From the NCBI RefSeq assembly GCF_040676675.1, contig NZ_JBFAPK010000016.1, forward strand, positions 1 through 64,000: DNA of 64,000 bases. The letters are read 5' to 3'. The notes under the pieces are model-generated. The model made no database searches. It was not told where the DNA came from and worked only from the letters and a program-made list of their open reading frames with translations. Positions within the stretch are counted from its first letter, which is position 1. The number at the start of each line of letters is the position of its first letter. Positions 7,135 to 15,700 of the stretch are shown one piece after another. This stretch comes from JBFAPK01 sp040676675. Its GTDB lineage: Bacteria; Actinomycetota; Actinomycetes; Mycobacteriales; Micromonosporaceae. The position numbers were made by a program, and so were the translations under genes.

Positions 7135-8964
7135 GTGGTCGAGGTTCCGGACGAGGTGGTGGCGGTGCTGGCGGGCCCGGTCGCCGCGGCGCTGCCCCTG
7201 CTCGTCGCCCGCATTCCCGCGACCCCGGCGGCCGAACTCGGTCGGCTCCGGGCGATCGGCGACGGCGACACCTGGCCGACTCGCGGGCGGGCCACCCGGT
7301 TTCCGGCGGTGCGCGCGGCCCGCTCCGGCCCCGCCCCCGGTACGGGCGGCTCGCCGGTACGGGACGCGCTCAGCTCGCTGCCGCCGCTGCTGACCGAACG
7401 CCTGCTCGGGGCGCTGGAGCTGACCGTGCCGGAGCTGGACCTGACCGGCGCACCGGACCTGACCAACCTCCTGGGCGCCCCGCGGACCGGCACGCTCGGC
7501 TTCGTGAGCGTGGGTGGGCAGAGCGAGGCGGTCGCCGGCGCAGACCTGCTCGACGGCCTGCGTCCCGGCGCCGTACCGCTGGTCGCCGCGCTGGCCCGTC
7601 GGCTGGCCGCGCACCCGCGGCTGGCCGCCCCGCTGGCCGTGGACCCCGGGCTCACCGACGAGCCGGAGATCGCCGCGGCGCACGGGGCGGCACGGCTCGC
7701 GCTGGCCGTGGCCACCGCCGCCGCCGTGCTGCACCGGTCGGGCATCCCGCCGTGGGCCACGCGACCGCCCGCCGTGCTCGGCGTCGCGATCGGCACCGCC
7801 GTTCTGCTGCTCCGCGAGGCCCCGATGCCGCCCGGCTACGCCGCCGCGACGCTGGCCCGGGCCCGGGCGGAGTACCTGCTGCCCCGCCACTCCAGCGGGT
7901 CGGCAATGGTGTCGGGGCACCGGTTCGCGCTGCTGGAGGGCGATGCCGTACCGGAGGTCGACTTCGGCGGCAACGGGCTGGTCGCGGTCGTCCCGGGCGG
8001 GGCGGTGATCCGTACCGGGGTCGAGAGCGGACCTGTCCGGATCCTGCTGAGCATCCTGGACGGGCCACCACCGGAGGTCGCGGCGGGCTGGGACGAGATC
8101 GTCGAGGTCAGCTGGCGGGCGAGCGCCGGTGGCGCCTCCGTGCTCGGCCCGCACGGCGAAGGCTCGAACCTGCGTCGGGCCGCCCCGCCCTGGCCGGGCG
8201 ACTACCGGCTGCGGGTGCACGCCCGGGGCCGGGACGAGCCCGACGAGCGCGACGCCGAGCACTACGAGCTGGTGGTCTGGGCGGCACCCGCCGCCCCCGA
8301 GGTCGTACACGCCCGGACCGACCGGCTCGGCCATCGGCTGCGCGGCGAGCCGGAGCCGGTACGGCCGGAACGGCCCGAGGCCGCGTACCGGTGGGTGCGC
8401 CGCAGCGCGCTCGGTGCGGCCGCGACGGTCACGGTGGTGACCGGGGCGGACGTCGCGGCGGTGCTGCGCGCCTTCGGCGCGGACCCGGCCCGCCCGGAGT
8501 CGATGCGGGCCATCGGCGACGAGCTGATGCGCCGGAAGTCGATCGACCCGTGGGTCGCGGTGCTGGACCTCGGCGACGCCGTGCTCGCCGTCGAGTACAA
8601 CGGCTGGCGGGGCGCCGACACGTCCGTGCTGACCCGGGCGTCCGCCGCCGGGCGGGCCGCCAGCATGTTCTGGAACGTCAACGCGCTCACCCGGCTGTCG
8701 TTCGCCGAGCGCGGCGAGGTGCTGCTCTCCGTGGAGCCGTTCGGCGACCTCGCCGCGCCGCCGCCGGTCGCCGCGGCGCTCGCCGGCCTCGACTTCGCCG
8801 ACCACCGTCGCCGCAAGCCGGCGATGGGGCTGGTCGCGGTGGAGCGGTTCACCGGTCACGGCGTCACCCCCGAGGACCTGGCCCGGATCGAGGCCGCCGA
8901 CGTCGGCTTCCGGATCGCGCCGGACCGGCCCGCGCCGACCGTCGCGAGAGGTGCCCGCCGGTGA
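7135..8964 (+). CDS. DUF6461-containing protein with a long uncharacterised N-terminal part
   Basis: 609 residues. The last ~180 (from about Y-R-W-V-R-R-S) match DUF6461, an actinobacterial domain: A-V-E-Y-N-G-W-R-G near 487, F-W-N-V-N-A-L-T-R-L-S-F-A near 515, and L-L-S-V-E-P. Residues about 1-260 are Ala/Leu-rich helices I do not recognise. About 260-400 forms a beta-rich block (L-V-A-V-V-P-G-G-A-V-I-R-T-G, W-D-E-I-V-E-V-S-W, Y-R-L-R-V-H-A-R-G) like a small binding domain. There is no signal peptide or membrane segment, so it is probably cytoplasmic. The start lies next to the unreliable G/C tract and could be wrong. No function is known. Confidence 0.65.
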   Translation: MVEVPDEVVAVLAGPVAAALPLLVARIPATPAAELGRLRAIGDGDTWPTRGRATRFPAVRAARSGPAPGTGGSPVRDALSSLPPLLTERLLGALELTVPELDLTGAPDLTNLLGAPRTGTLGFVSVGGQSEAVAGADLLDGLRPGAVPLVAALARRLAAHPRLAAPLAVDPGLTDEPEIAAAHGAARLALAVATAAAVLHRSGIPPWATRPPAVLGVAIGTAVLLLREAPMPPGYAAATLARARAEYLLPRHSSGSAMVSGHRFALLEGDAVPEVDFGGNGLVAVVPGGAVIRTGVESGPVRILLSILDGPPPEVAAGWDEIVEVSWRASAGGASVLGPHGEGSNLRRAAPPWPGDYRLRVHARGRDEPDERDAEHYELVVWAAPAAPEVVHARTDRLGHRLRGEPEPVRPERPEAAYRWVRRSALGAAATVTVVTGADVAAVLRAFGADPARPESMRAIGDELMRRKSIDPWVAVLDLGDAVLAVEYNGWRGADTSVLTRASAAGRAASMFWNVNALTRLSFAERGEVLLSVEPFGDLAAPPPVAAALAGLDFADHRRRKPAMGLVAVERFTGHGVTPEDLARIEAADVGFRIAPDRPAPTVARGARR

Positions 8965-8982
8965 CCGGGTACGGATGGCAGC

Positions 8983-9855
8983 ATGTCCCTGATGGAGAGT
9001 CTTCTGCCGCCGGGCGCCGCCGCGCTTCTCCGCCAGGCGCGCCGGGTGGTCGTCTTCACCGGCGCGGGAATCTCGGCCGAGAGCGGCGTACCGACCTTCC
9101 GTGACGACCTCACCGGGTTGTGGGCCCGCTTCGACGCGGAGCAGCTCGCCACCCCGGAGGCGTTCCACGCCGATCCGGAACTGGTCTGGGGCTGGTACGA
9201 GTGGCGCCGCGCGCGGGTACGCCGGGCGCGGCCCAACCCGGGGCACCTCGCCACGGCCGCGATCGAGCGGCTGGTCCCCGGCAGCGTCGTCGTCACCCAG
9301 AACGTCGACGACCTGCACGAGCGGGCCGGCTCCACGGCCCCGATCCACCTGCACGGTAGCCTCTTCGCACCGCGCTGTGTGGCGGAGCCGGCCCACCCGG
9401 CGGCGTTCCCGGACGCGGAGGCGGTCTCGCGGGACGTGCGGGCCGCCCAGCCGGCGGCCGTAGCCGACGGCGACGAGGCCGCCGATCCGGGGGAGGGCGG
9501 GCGGATCCCGCCGCCCCGCTGCGGGCGCTGCGGGGCGCTCGTCCGCCCCGGCGTGGTCTGGTTCGGCGAGACGCTGCCCGAGGCCGCGTTGACGGCGGCG
9601 GCCGAAGCCGCCGCCGCCTGCGACGTCCTGCTGATCGTCGGCACCTCCGGCGTCGTCTACCCGGCGGCCGAGATCCCTCGGATCGCGGCCCGCGCCGGCG
9701 CCACCGTCATCCAGGTCAACCCCGAGCCGACCCCGCTCGACGGACTCTGCGCGGTCAACCTGCGCGGATCCGCCGCCCGGGTGCTCCCCGCGCTGGTCGA
9801 AAGCGCGTGGGGGAGCGCCGAGGCGGCGGGCGCGCCTCACCCGGCCGTCTCGTAG
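8983..9855 (+). CDS. Sir2-family NAD-dependent protein deacylase (class III-like)
   Basis: 290 residues. Rossmann motif F-T-G-A-G-I-S-A-E-S-G-V-P-T-F-R at 25-40, T-Q-N-V-D-D-L-H-E-R-A-G at 105-116, catalytic His124 in H-L-H-G-S, and a zinc module with one clear pair C-G-R-C-G-A; the first pair has only one obvious Cys. Tyr72 and Arg75 in W-Y-E-W-R match the Tyr-x-x-Arg pair that SIRT5 and bacterial CobB use to bind acidic acyl groups, so desuccinylation or demalonylation is likely as well as deacetylation. The zinc module is interrupted by an unusual 35-residue Ala/Asp-rich insert (about 141-175). It starts 18 nt after the DUF6461 gene and may be co-transcribed; its end overlaps the next, convergent gene by 19 bp. 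Confidence 0.88.
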   Translation: MSLMESLLPPGAAALLRQARRVVVFTGAGISAESGVPTFRDDLTGLWARFDAEQLATPEAFHADPELVWGWYEWRRARVRRARPNPGHLATAAIERLVPGSVVVTQNVDDLHERAGSTAPIHLHGSLFAPRCVAEPAHPAAFPDAEAVSRDVRAAQPAAVADGDEAADPGEGGRIPPPRCGRCGALVRPGVVWFGETLPEAALTAAAEAAAACDVLLIVGTSGVVYPAAEIPRIAARAGATVIQVNPEPTPLDGLCAVNLRGSAARVLPALVESAWGSAEAAGAPHPAVS

Positions 9856-10400
9856 GAGGTCACGACGACCCGGCCGTCGAGCACGCGGGAGCCGAGAGTC
9901 CGCAGGTTGAGCCGCTGCTTCGGCTCCGCGAAGAGCCTGCGGCCGCCGCCGAGGACCACGGGGTGCACGGCGACGTGGTACTCGTCGACGAGACCGAGTT
10001 CGGTCAGCTCGGCGGCGAGCGTGGCCCCGCCGGTCAGCAACAGGTCCGCGCCGGGCCGCTCCTTCAGCGCGGTGACCTCCGCGCGGAGGTCACCGCCGAT
10101 GACCCGGCTGGTCCACTCGTCGCCCTGGTACGTGCGGGAAAAGACGATCTTCGGAGTGGCCCGCCAGAACGGCGCGAAGGCGGTGACGTGCGGATCGTCG
10201 GAGATGGACTCGGCGTTCGGCCAGAACCCCACCATCATCTCCCAGACCGGCCGGCCGAACAGCAGCGTGTCGACCCGCCGGTCCAGGGATTCCGAGTACG
10301 CGGACAGTTCGGGCCCCATCACCGGCCAGTCGAACTCGCCGTTCGGCCCGTCGACGAAGCCGTCGACCGACGTGTGCACCCAGTAAATGATCTTTCGCAT
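9837..10400 (-). CDS. RibD C-terminal/dihydrofolate-reductase family protein
   Basis: 187 residues covering a single RibD-C/DHFR-like fold: the N-terminus K-I-I-Y-W-V-H-T-S-V-D-G-F, then D-T-L-L-F-G-R-P-V-W-E, and the NADPH-side motif L-L-L-T-G-G-A-T-L-A near 120 with V-V-L-G-G-G-R-R-L-F. Such stand-alone proteins are probable NADPH reductases of unknown substrate and are common as single genes in actinobacteria. ATG 10400 is preferred; further upstream the frame is low-complexity. It runs convergent to the sirtuin gene with a 19-bp overlap of the coding ends. Confidence 0.85.
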   Translation of the reverse strand: MRKIIYWVHTSVDGFVDGPNGEFDWPVMGPELSAYSESLDRRVDTLLFGRPVWEMMVGFWPNAESISDDPHVTAFAPFWRATPKIVFSRTYQGDEWTSRVIGGDLRAEVTALKERPGADLLLTGGATLAAELTELGLVDEYHVAVHPVVLGGGRRLFAEPKQRLNLRTLGSRVLDGRVVVTSYETAG

Positions 10401-10599
10401 GGTTGGCTCCTCGGCGTCGTGTCTCTCCGCTTGCACAGGCAGGTCGGCGCCGGCCGTCGTTTCTCTACATCCCCCGGAGAAGTTTTTCTCGCGGGGCGCC
10501 GCACCCCGCCGCCGCGGCGGGCTGCCGCACATCCCGACACTGGGGCGTCTCACGCCGCGTCGCGGTGGGCGCGGCACACCCCCGCGACGCGCGGGCGTG

Positions 10600-11538
10600 T
10601 CACGCCCCCTCCGTCGCGGGCACCCGTACCCGGTCGCGGGTGCGCTGGGTCAGCACCACGCAGGCGAGCACCACCAGCGCCGCCGCGATCGAGGCCGGGG
10701 TCACGGTCTCGCCCAGCAGCAGCGCCGACCAGAGCAGGGTCAGCACCGGCTGCGCGAGCTGCACCTGGCCGACCTGGGCGATGCCGCCCCGGGCCAGCCC
10801 CGCGTACCAGGCGAAGAAGCCCAGGAACGCCGAGACCGCGGCGAGGTAGCCGAACGCGAGCCACGTGCCGGCGTCCGCGCGCGGGGGATCGGCGAGGGCG
10901 GCGACGATCGTGATCGGTACGGTGGCGGGCAGCGAGAGCAGCAGCGCCCAGCAGATCGTCCGGGCGCCGCCCAACTCGCGGGCGAGCGCGCCGCCCTCGG
11001 CGTACCCCAGGCCGCAGAGCACGACCGCCACGAGCAGGAACAAATCGGCCGGCGAGAGGGCGCCGCCCACGGCCCCGCTCGCGGCGAGGAACGTCAGCAC
11101 CGCCAGCAGCCCACCGGCGCTCGCGACCCAGAACAGCGGCGGCGGGCGCTCGCCGGCCCGCAGTACCGCGAACACGGCGGTCATGGCGGGCAGCACGGTG
11201 ATGACGACCGCGCCGTGCGCGGACGTCTGGGTGGTCAGCGCCAGCGAGGTGAAGAGCGGGAAGCCGACGACGACGCCGAGGGCGACGACCGCCAGTCGCC
11301 ACCACTGGTTGCCGGTGGGGCGCGGCGCGCCGGTGACCCGCAGGTACGCCCAGGCCAGCAGCGCCGCGCCGACCGCCCGTCCGAAGGCGACGAACCACGG
11401 GTCGAGGTGGCGTACGGCGACGCGGGTGGCCGGCAGCGACATGCTGAAGGCGAGTACCCCCAGCGCGCCGAGGGCGAGGCCGACCACGCGGTCCGCTGTT
11501 ACCGTGGTCGTGCCAGTAGCGTTACTCTGGTCTTTCAT
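10600..11538 (-). CDS. EamA-family (DMT superfamily) transporter
   Basis: 312 residues with about ten hydrophobic helices in two EamA halves, as in drug/metabolite exporters: the first half begins V-V-G-L-A-L-G-A-L-G-V-L-A-F-S, and the second includes L-A-F-G-Y-L-A-A-V-S-A-F-L-G-F-F-A-W-Y-A-G-L-A-R-G and Q-V-Q-L-A-Q-P-V-L-T-L-L-W. The ATG (complement of 11536-11538) overlaps by 2 bp the ATG of the divergent MocR-type regulator, leaving no room for a leader on either mRNA. The regulator probably controls this transporter; MocR proteins often pair with transporters or vitamin B6 genes. The substrate is unknown. Confidence 0.88.
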   Translation of the reverse strand: MKDQSNATGTTTVTADRVVGLALGALGVLAFSMSLPATRVAVRHLDPWFVAFGRAVGAALLAWAYLRVTGAPRPTGNQWWRLAVVALGVVVGFPLFTSLALTTQTSAHGAVVITVLPAMTAVFAVLRAGERPPPLFWVASAGGLLAVLTFLAASGAVGGALSPADLFLLVAVVLCGLGYAEGGALARELGGARTICWALLLSLPATVPITIVAALADPPRADAGTWLAFGYLAAVSAFLGFFAWYAGLARGGIAQVGQVQLAQPVLTLLWSALLLGETVTPASIAAALVVLACVVLTQRTRDRVRVPATEGA

Positions 11539-11551
11539 GAACAACGGTAAC
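11498..11551. promoter_or_regulatory. Direct and inverted repeat operator between EamA and MocR genes
   Basis: GTTACCGTGGTC (11498-11509) and GTTACTCTGGTC (11521-11532) are direct repeats with a 23-bp period. ACGGTAAC (11544-11551) is the exact reverse complement of the first eight bases of copy one and lies inside the regulator's coding start. MocR regulators commonly bind direct repeats of this spacing. Both genes start inside the array. Confidence 0.6.
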
Positions 11552-12928
11552 GCAGCGGGGCGCGTCGTCCAAGATCTACGCGGGCTCGCGGCCAGCGCGG
11601 AACCCGGGGCGCGGCTGCCCTCGGTACGCGAGCTGACCGCCCGGCACCAGGCCTCGCCCGTCACGGTGGCCGAGGCGATCCGGCAGCTGGTGGCGGAGGG
11701 CCTGGTCGAGGCGCGACCGGGGCGGGGCACGTTCGTGGCCGCCCCGCCGCACGGGCGACCGGCCCCCGACCTGTCCTGGCAGACCGTCGCGCTCGGCCCC
11801 CGGCGGCCCGGCGAGGAGGAGATGCAGGCGCTACTGGCGTTACCGCCCCCGGGAGCGATTCTGCTCAGCAGCGGCTACCTGGACGCGGACCTGCAGCCCA
11901 CCGCCGCGCTCGGCGCCGCGCTCACCCGCGCCGGCCGGCAGCCCGCCTCCTGGCAGCGGGGACCCGCCGAGGGGCGCGAGGACCTGCGCGCCTGGTTCGC
12001 CCGGGAGGCCGGCACCGGGCTGCGCGCCGACGACCTGGTGATCTGCCCGGGCGGACAGGCGGCGCTGTCGACGGCGCTGCGCGCGCTCGCCACACCCGGC
12101 GAGGCACTGCTCGTCGAGTCGCCGACCTACCTGGGTGCGCTGGCCACGGCCCGGGCCGCCGGACTGCGGGTGGTGCCCGTCCCCGCCGACAGCGACGGCG
12201 TACGCCCCGATCAACTCGCGGCGGCGTTCGCCCGTACCGGCGCCCGGCTCTTCTACTGCCAGCCGCTGTACGCCAACCCGCACGGCGCCACCCTCGCGAC
12301 CCATCGCCGGGCCCGGGTCGCCGAGGCCGTACGCGACGCCGGCGCCTTCCTGATCGAGGACGACTTCGCCCGCGACCTCACCATCGACGGGGAGCCCCCG
12401 CCGCCGCTGGCCGCCGACGACCCGGACGGGCACGTCGTCTACCTGCGCTCGCTGACCAAGTCGATCGCACCCGGGCTGCGGGTGGCCGCCATCGGCGCCC
12501 GCGGACCGGCCGGCGCCCGGCTGCGCGCGGCCCGGCTGCGCGACGACCTCTACGTCGCCGGGCCGTTGCAGCAGGCCACGTTGGAGTTCGTCACCGCGCC
12601 GGCCTGGGCGCGGCACCGGCGCGCCCTGCGTACCGCGTTGCGCGCCCGGCGCGAGGCGCTGCTGGCCGCGCTCCGCCGGCACCTGCCGGACCTCGCCGAC
12701 CAGCCGGTTCCGCGCGGCGGCCTGCACCTGTGGGTCCGCCTGCCCGACGGCACGGACGAGGTCGCGCTGACCGCCGCGGCCGCGACCGAGGGCGTCGTCG
12801 TCTTCCCGGGCCGCCCCTGGTACGCGGCCGAGCCCCCGGCTCCGCACCTGCGCCTCACCTTCGCCGCGGCCCCGCCCGAACTCATGGACGAGGCCGTCCG
12901 TCGCCTCGCCCGCGCCCTGGGAAGGTGA
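11537..12928 (+). CDS. MocR/PdxR-type GntR regulator with aminotransferase domain
   Basis: 463 residues. The N-terminal GntR winged helix (about 5-70: L-P-S-V-R-E-L-T-A-R-H-Q-A-S-P-V-T-V, then R-P-G-R-G-T-F-V) is fused to a fold-type I aminotransferase domain (about 100-460). The PLP lysine lies in S-L-T-K-S-I-A-P-G-L-R; L-I-E-D-D-F-A-R-D holds the PLP-ring Asp and Y-A-N-P-H-G the usual N-P-x-G. This domain senses PLP or an amino compound rather than catalysing. The frame is open upstream, but ATG 11537 fits the domain start. No Shine-Dalgarno is present, implying a leaderless mRNA. Codon 102 (11840-11842) is TTA, so translation may depend on the rare bldA-type tRNA. Confidence 0.9.
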   Translation: MNNGNAAGRVVQDLRGLAASAEPGARLPSVRELTARHQASPVTVAEAIRQLVAEGLVEARPGRGTFVAAPPHGRPAPDLSWQTVALGPRRPGEEEMQALLALPPPGAILLSSGYLDADLQPTAALGAALTRAGRQPASWQRGPAEGREDLRAWFAREAGTGLRADDLVICPGGQAALSTALRALATPGEALLVESPTYLGALATARAAGLRVVPVPADSDGVRPDQLAAAFARTGARLFYCQPLYANPHGATLATHRRARVAEAVRDAGAFLIEDDFARDLTIDGEPPPPLAADDPDGHVVYLRSLTKSIAPGLRVAAIGARGPAGARLRAARLRDDLYVAGPLQQATLEFVTAPAWARHRRALRTALRARREALLAALRRHLPDLADQPVPRGGLHLWVRLPDGTDEVALTAAAATEGVVVFPGRPWYAAEPPAPHLRLTFAAAPPELMDEAVRRLARALGR

Positions 12929-12956
12929 CGAGCCCTTCGTAGGCCGCGTACCGCGA

Positions 12957-13751
12957 TCAGCGGCGGGCCACCAGGTGGCGGGCGCGCGGCCGGTGCTGCC
13001 ACCGGCCTGCCGGGGCCCGGCGGAGGAATTCCTCGCGTAGCCGGGTGACGAACGCGTCCCCGCGGGCGATGGCGAGGGGACGCAACGGCCCGGACCGGGT
13101 GTGGGCGTCGAAGAAGGTCGCCGCGTCCGGGTGGCAGATCGGATAGGACGACTGCTCGTCCCGCTCGACGACGGCGCCCTGCGCGGTCATCGCCGGCACG
13201 AGCCGGCGCTCCCACGAGTCGTCCCCGGCGGGCACGTGCGCCCTGAGGAGCTCGGCTAGCAGCGCGAACGGTCCGTCGACCTCGGTGGTGTCGGGCCAGA
13301 AGACGACCGAGAGCCGTCCGCCGGTGCGCAGCGCCGCCACCCACGACCGGATGGCGAGGGCGGGCTCGGGTAGCTGCTGGAGCCCGAACACCGACACCAC
13401 GGCCGCGCATCCGCCGGACCAACGGGAGTCGAGGGTCGAGGCGTCGCCCCGTACGACGCGCGCCCGGGGGTGCCGGGCGGTTCGCTCACCGGCCCGGCGA
13501 ACCATGCCGGCGGACAGGTCGATGCCAACGATCTCGCGCTCGGGAAAGTGCGCGACCAACGCGTCCAACTCCGGGAACGTCCCGCAGCACGGCACCAGCA
13601 CCGGCCCGTCGGGCAGCGTCTCGGCGGTGATGGCCCGCACCGCGGTGGCCACCCACGGGGCGAAGCGGGGAACGTAGTAGGCCTCGTACCCGTCGACGGC
13701 GGCGTCCCAGCCCTGGGCGAGACGGGCGAGTCGCTCGGCCCGATCGGTCAT
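12957..13751 (-). CDS. Class I SAM-dependent methyltransferase
   Basis: 264 residues. The Rossmann SAM-binding region is about 50-130: P-V-L-V-P-C-C-G-T-F-P-E-L (motif I, atypical because V-P-C-C-G replaces the usual D-x-G-x-G), I-V-G-I-D-L-S-A-G-M-V (motif II), V-V-R-G-D-A-S-T-L and V-V-S-V-F-G-L-Q-Q-L. The target is unknown. Its ATG overlaps the stop of the upstream ECF42 sigma gene (ATGA, 13748-13751), so it is the third gene of a YCII - sigma - methyltransferase operon. Confidence 0.82.
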   Translation of the reverse strand: MTDRAERLARLAQGWDAAVDGYEAYYVPRFAPWVATAVRAITAETLPDGPVLVPCCGTFPELDALVAHFPEREIVGIDLSAGMVRRAGERTARHPRARVVRGDASTLDSRWSGGCAAVVSVFGLQQLPEPALAIRSWVAALRTGGRLSVVFWPDTTEVDGPFALLAELLRAHVPAGDDSWERRLVPAMTAQGAVVERDEQSSYPICHPDAATFFDAHTRSGPLRPLAIARGDAFVTRLREEFLRRAPAGRWQHRPRARHLVARR

Positions 13752-15088
13752 CGCGCACCCTCGAAGGGCGCGGAGGTGGCGTTCTGCCCGGGGGCGCCGG
13801 CCCTGGCCCGCGAACCGCCGAGCCGTTCGACCGCGTCGAGCCTGCGCCGGTACAGGGCGCGCTCGGGCTCGGTGCGGGCCGACGCGAGGGCTTCCCGGTA
13901 GGCCGCCGTGGCCTCGCCGGCCCGGCCGAGCCGGTGCAGCAGGTCGGCCCGGGCGGCCGGGTACGGGTGGTGGTCCCGTAACCGCGGCTCACCCGCCAGC
14001 CCGTCGAGCAGGACCAGCCCCGCCGCCGGCCCGTCGCGCATGGCCACGGCCACCGCCCGGTTCAACTCGACGACCGGGGAGGGCGCCAGCGCGCGCAACA
14101 CGTCGTAGAGCGCCACGATCTGCGGCCAGTCCGTGGTGGCGACGTCCGGGGCCTCGTCGTGCAGGGCGGCGATCGCGGCCTGCACCCCGTACGGGCCGGG
14201 CGGTCCGGCCGTCAGCGCGAACTCCACCAGGCCGTGGCCCTCCTCGACCATCGCGCGGTCCCAGCGGCCGCGGTCCTGCTCCTCCAGCAGCACCAGCCCG
14301 CCGTCCGGGCCGATGCGGGACCTCCGCCGGGCGTGGACCAGCAGCATCAGTCCGAGGAGGCCGGCGACCTCCCGCTCGCGCGGAAGCAGCCGGTGCAGGA
14401 TCCGCGCCAGCCGGATGGCCTCCTCGGCCAGATCCAGCCGCTGCAGGCTCGGACCCGAACTGGCCGCGTACCCCTCCGTGAAGACCGAGTAGACGGCCTG
14501 CAGCACCTCCGGTAGGCGGTCGGGCAGTTCGTCCGTGGCGGGAACCCGGAACGGGATGCGGGCCTCCCGGATCTTCCTCTTCGCCCGGGTGATCCGCTTG
14601 GCCATCGTCTCGACCGGAACCAGGAACGCTCGCGCCACCTCGGGTGTGGTCAGGCCGGCGAGGCAGCGCAGGGTCAGCGCCACCCGGTCCTCGGCGGGAA
14701 GGGCCGGGTGGGCGCAGGTGAAGAAGAGCTGCAGCCGCTCGTCGGGCAGGTCGCCGTCGGCGTCCACGGCCGGGGCGGGGCCGGCCCGGTCCGCCTCCAC
14801 CTGCAACAGGGCCAGCCGTGCGGCGTAGGCCCGGTCCCGCCGTAGCCGGTCGACGGCCTTGCGTCGGGCCGTGGTCATCAGCCAGGCCCCCGGCCTGGGT
14901 GGAATCCCGTCGACCGGCCAGTGCGCGAGCGCCGCCTCGATCGCGTCGGAGGCCGCCTCCTCGGCCAGGTCGAGGTCGCCGAACCGGCGCGCGAGGGCCG
15001 CCAGCAGCCGGCCGTGCTCCTCACGGAACACCGCCTCGGCCGACACCGGCGAATCCTCGTCCGTGCGCCGGGAGCCAGCCTCCGCCAC
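13748..15088 (-). CDS. ECF42-type RNA polymerase sigma factor with C-terminal TPR-like extension
   Basis: 446 residues from the GTG at 15088. Region 2 is about 7-75 (F-R-E-E-H-G-R-L-L-A-A-L, W-L-M-T-T-A-R-R-K-A-V-D-R-L-R-R), region 4 about 115-165 (D-R-V-A-L-T-L-R-C-L-A-G-L-T-T-P-E-V-A-R-A-F-L), then a DUF6596/helical repeat extension of about 270 residues. This layout and an adjacent DGPF/YCII gene define group ECF42, which has no classical anti-sigma factor; the extension takes part in regulation. The GTG follows the YCII stop by one base and the 3' end overlaps the methyltransferase start, so all three are translationally coupled. Confidence 0.9.
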   Translation of the reverse strand: MAEAGSRRTDEDSPVSAEAVFREEHGRLLAALARRFGDLDLAEEAASDAIEAALAHWPVDGIPPRPGAWLMTTARRKAVDRLRRDRAYAARLALLQVEADRAGPAPAVDADGDLPDERLQLFFTCAHPALPAEDRVALTLRCLAGLTTPEVARAFLVPVETMAKRITRAKRKIREARIPFRVPATDELPDRLPEVLQAVYSVFTEGYAASSGPSLQRLDLAEEAIRLARILHRLLPREREVAGLLGLMLLVHARRRSRIGPDGGLVLLEEQDRGRWDRAMVEEGHGLVEFALTAGPPGPYGVQAAIAALHDEAPDVATTDWPQIVALYDVLRALAPSPVVELNRAVAVAMRDGPAAGLVLLDGLAGEPRLRDHHPYPAARADLLHRLGRAGEATAAYREALASARTEPERALYRRRLDAVERLGGSRARAGAPGQNATSAPFEGAR

Positions 15089-15089
15089 G

Positions 15090-15431
15090 TCAGCCCCCGA
15101 ACTCCGCGACCGGGCGTACCACCACGGCTCCGCCTCCCCGCGCACCTGGGCAGCGGGCGGCCCAGTCCAGGGCGACGTCCAGGTCCGGCACGTCGATGAC
15201 GTAGAAGCCGCCGAGTAGCTCCCGGCTCTCCGCGAACGGTCCGTCGGTCACCACCCTCCTGCCGTCCTGGCCGATCCGCACCGTCGTCGCCGTGACCAGG
15301 TCCGTCAGCGACTCGCCCGAGACGAAGACACCCGCCTCCCGCAGCTCCTTGTCGTACGCCGTCCAGTCCTCGACGTCGCACGCCGGTCCGTCGTCGACGG
15401 TACCGGCGTTGATCATCAGCAGGTACTTCAT
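15090..15431 (-). CDS. YCII/DGPF-domain protein, partner of the ECF42 sigma factor
   Basis: 113 residues. It has the short M-K-Y-L-L-M-I-N start and the name-giving V-T-D-G-P-F-A-E-S-R-E-L-L-G-G-F motif near 70, then D-V-P-D-L-D-V-A-L-D-W-A-A-R-C-P. The fold is a ferredoxin-like dimer with a putative active-site His/Asp; here it is thought to feed a signal to ECF42, although the mechanism is not established. It is first in the operon, with the sigma GTG one base past its stop. ATG 15431 has GGAGTTGACC upstream. Confidence 0.88.
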   Translation of the reverse strand: MKYLLMINAGTVDDGPACDVEDWTAYDKELREAGVFVSGESLTDLVTATTVRIGQDGRRVVTDGPFAESRELLGGFYVIDVPDLDVALDWAARCPGARGGGAVVVRPVAEFGG

Positions 15432-15546
15432 GGTCAACTCCTTGTGTCCCGAGTATCCGGTGCGGCAGCGTCGCCGCCTGCCAGAACTACGGACGGCACC
15501 CGGCCGAATGGACAGGACCCGGGAAATTTCTCGGACGGGTCCGGCT

Positions 15547-15584
15547 CGGCCTCGGCGGCCAGGGCCCGCCGGCCGCCGAGGCCG
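15547..15584 (-). terminator. 14-bp hairpin after the oxidoreductase gene
   Basis: CGGCCTCGGCGGCC (15547-15560) pairs perfectly with 15571-15584 around a 10-nt loop. It lies between the end of the minus-strand oxidoreductase gene (15701) and the start of the YCII operon (15431), so it separates the two units. No gene is visible in the rest of 15432-15700. Confidence 0.65.
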
Positions 15585-15700
15585 GGCCGGCACGGGCGAG
15601 CCGCTACCCGATCGGGCGCGACGCCCCAGTCTGGCCGGGGCTGGTGCCACCGGTCAACGTCGACGGTCGCCGACGTCGGCGCCGCTCGGCTGCCCGCTGC

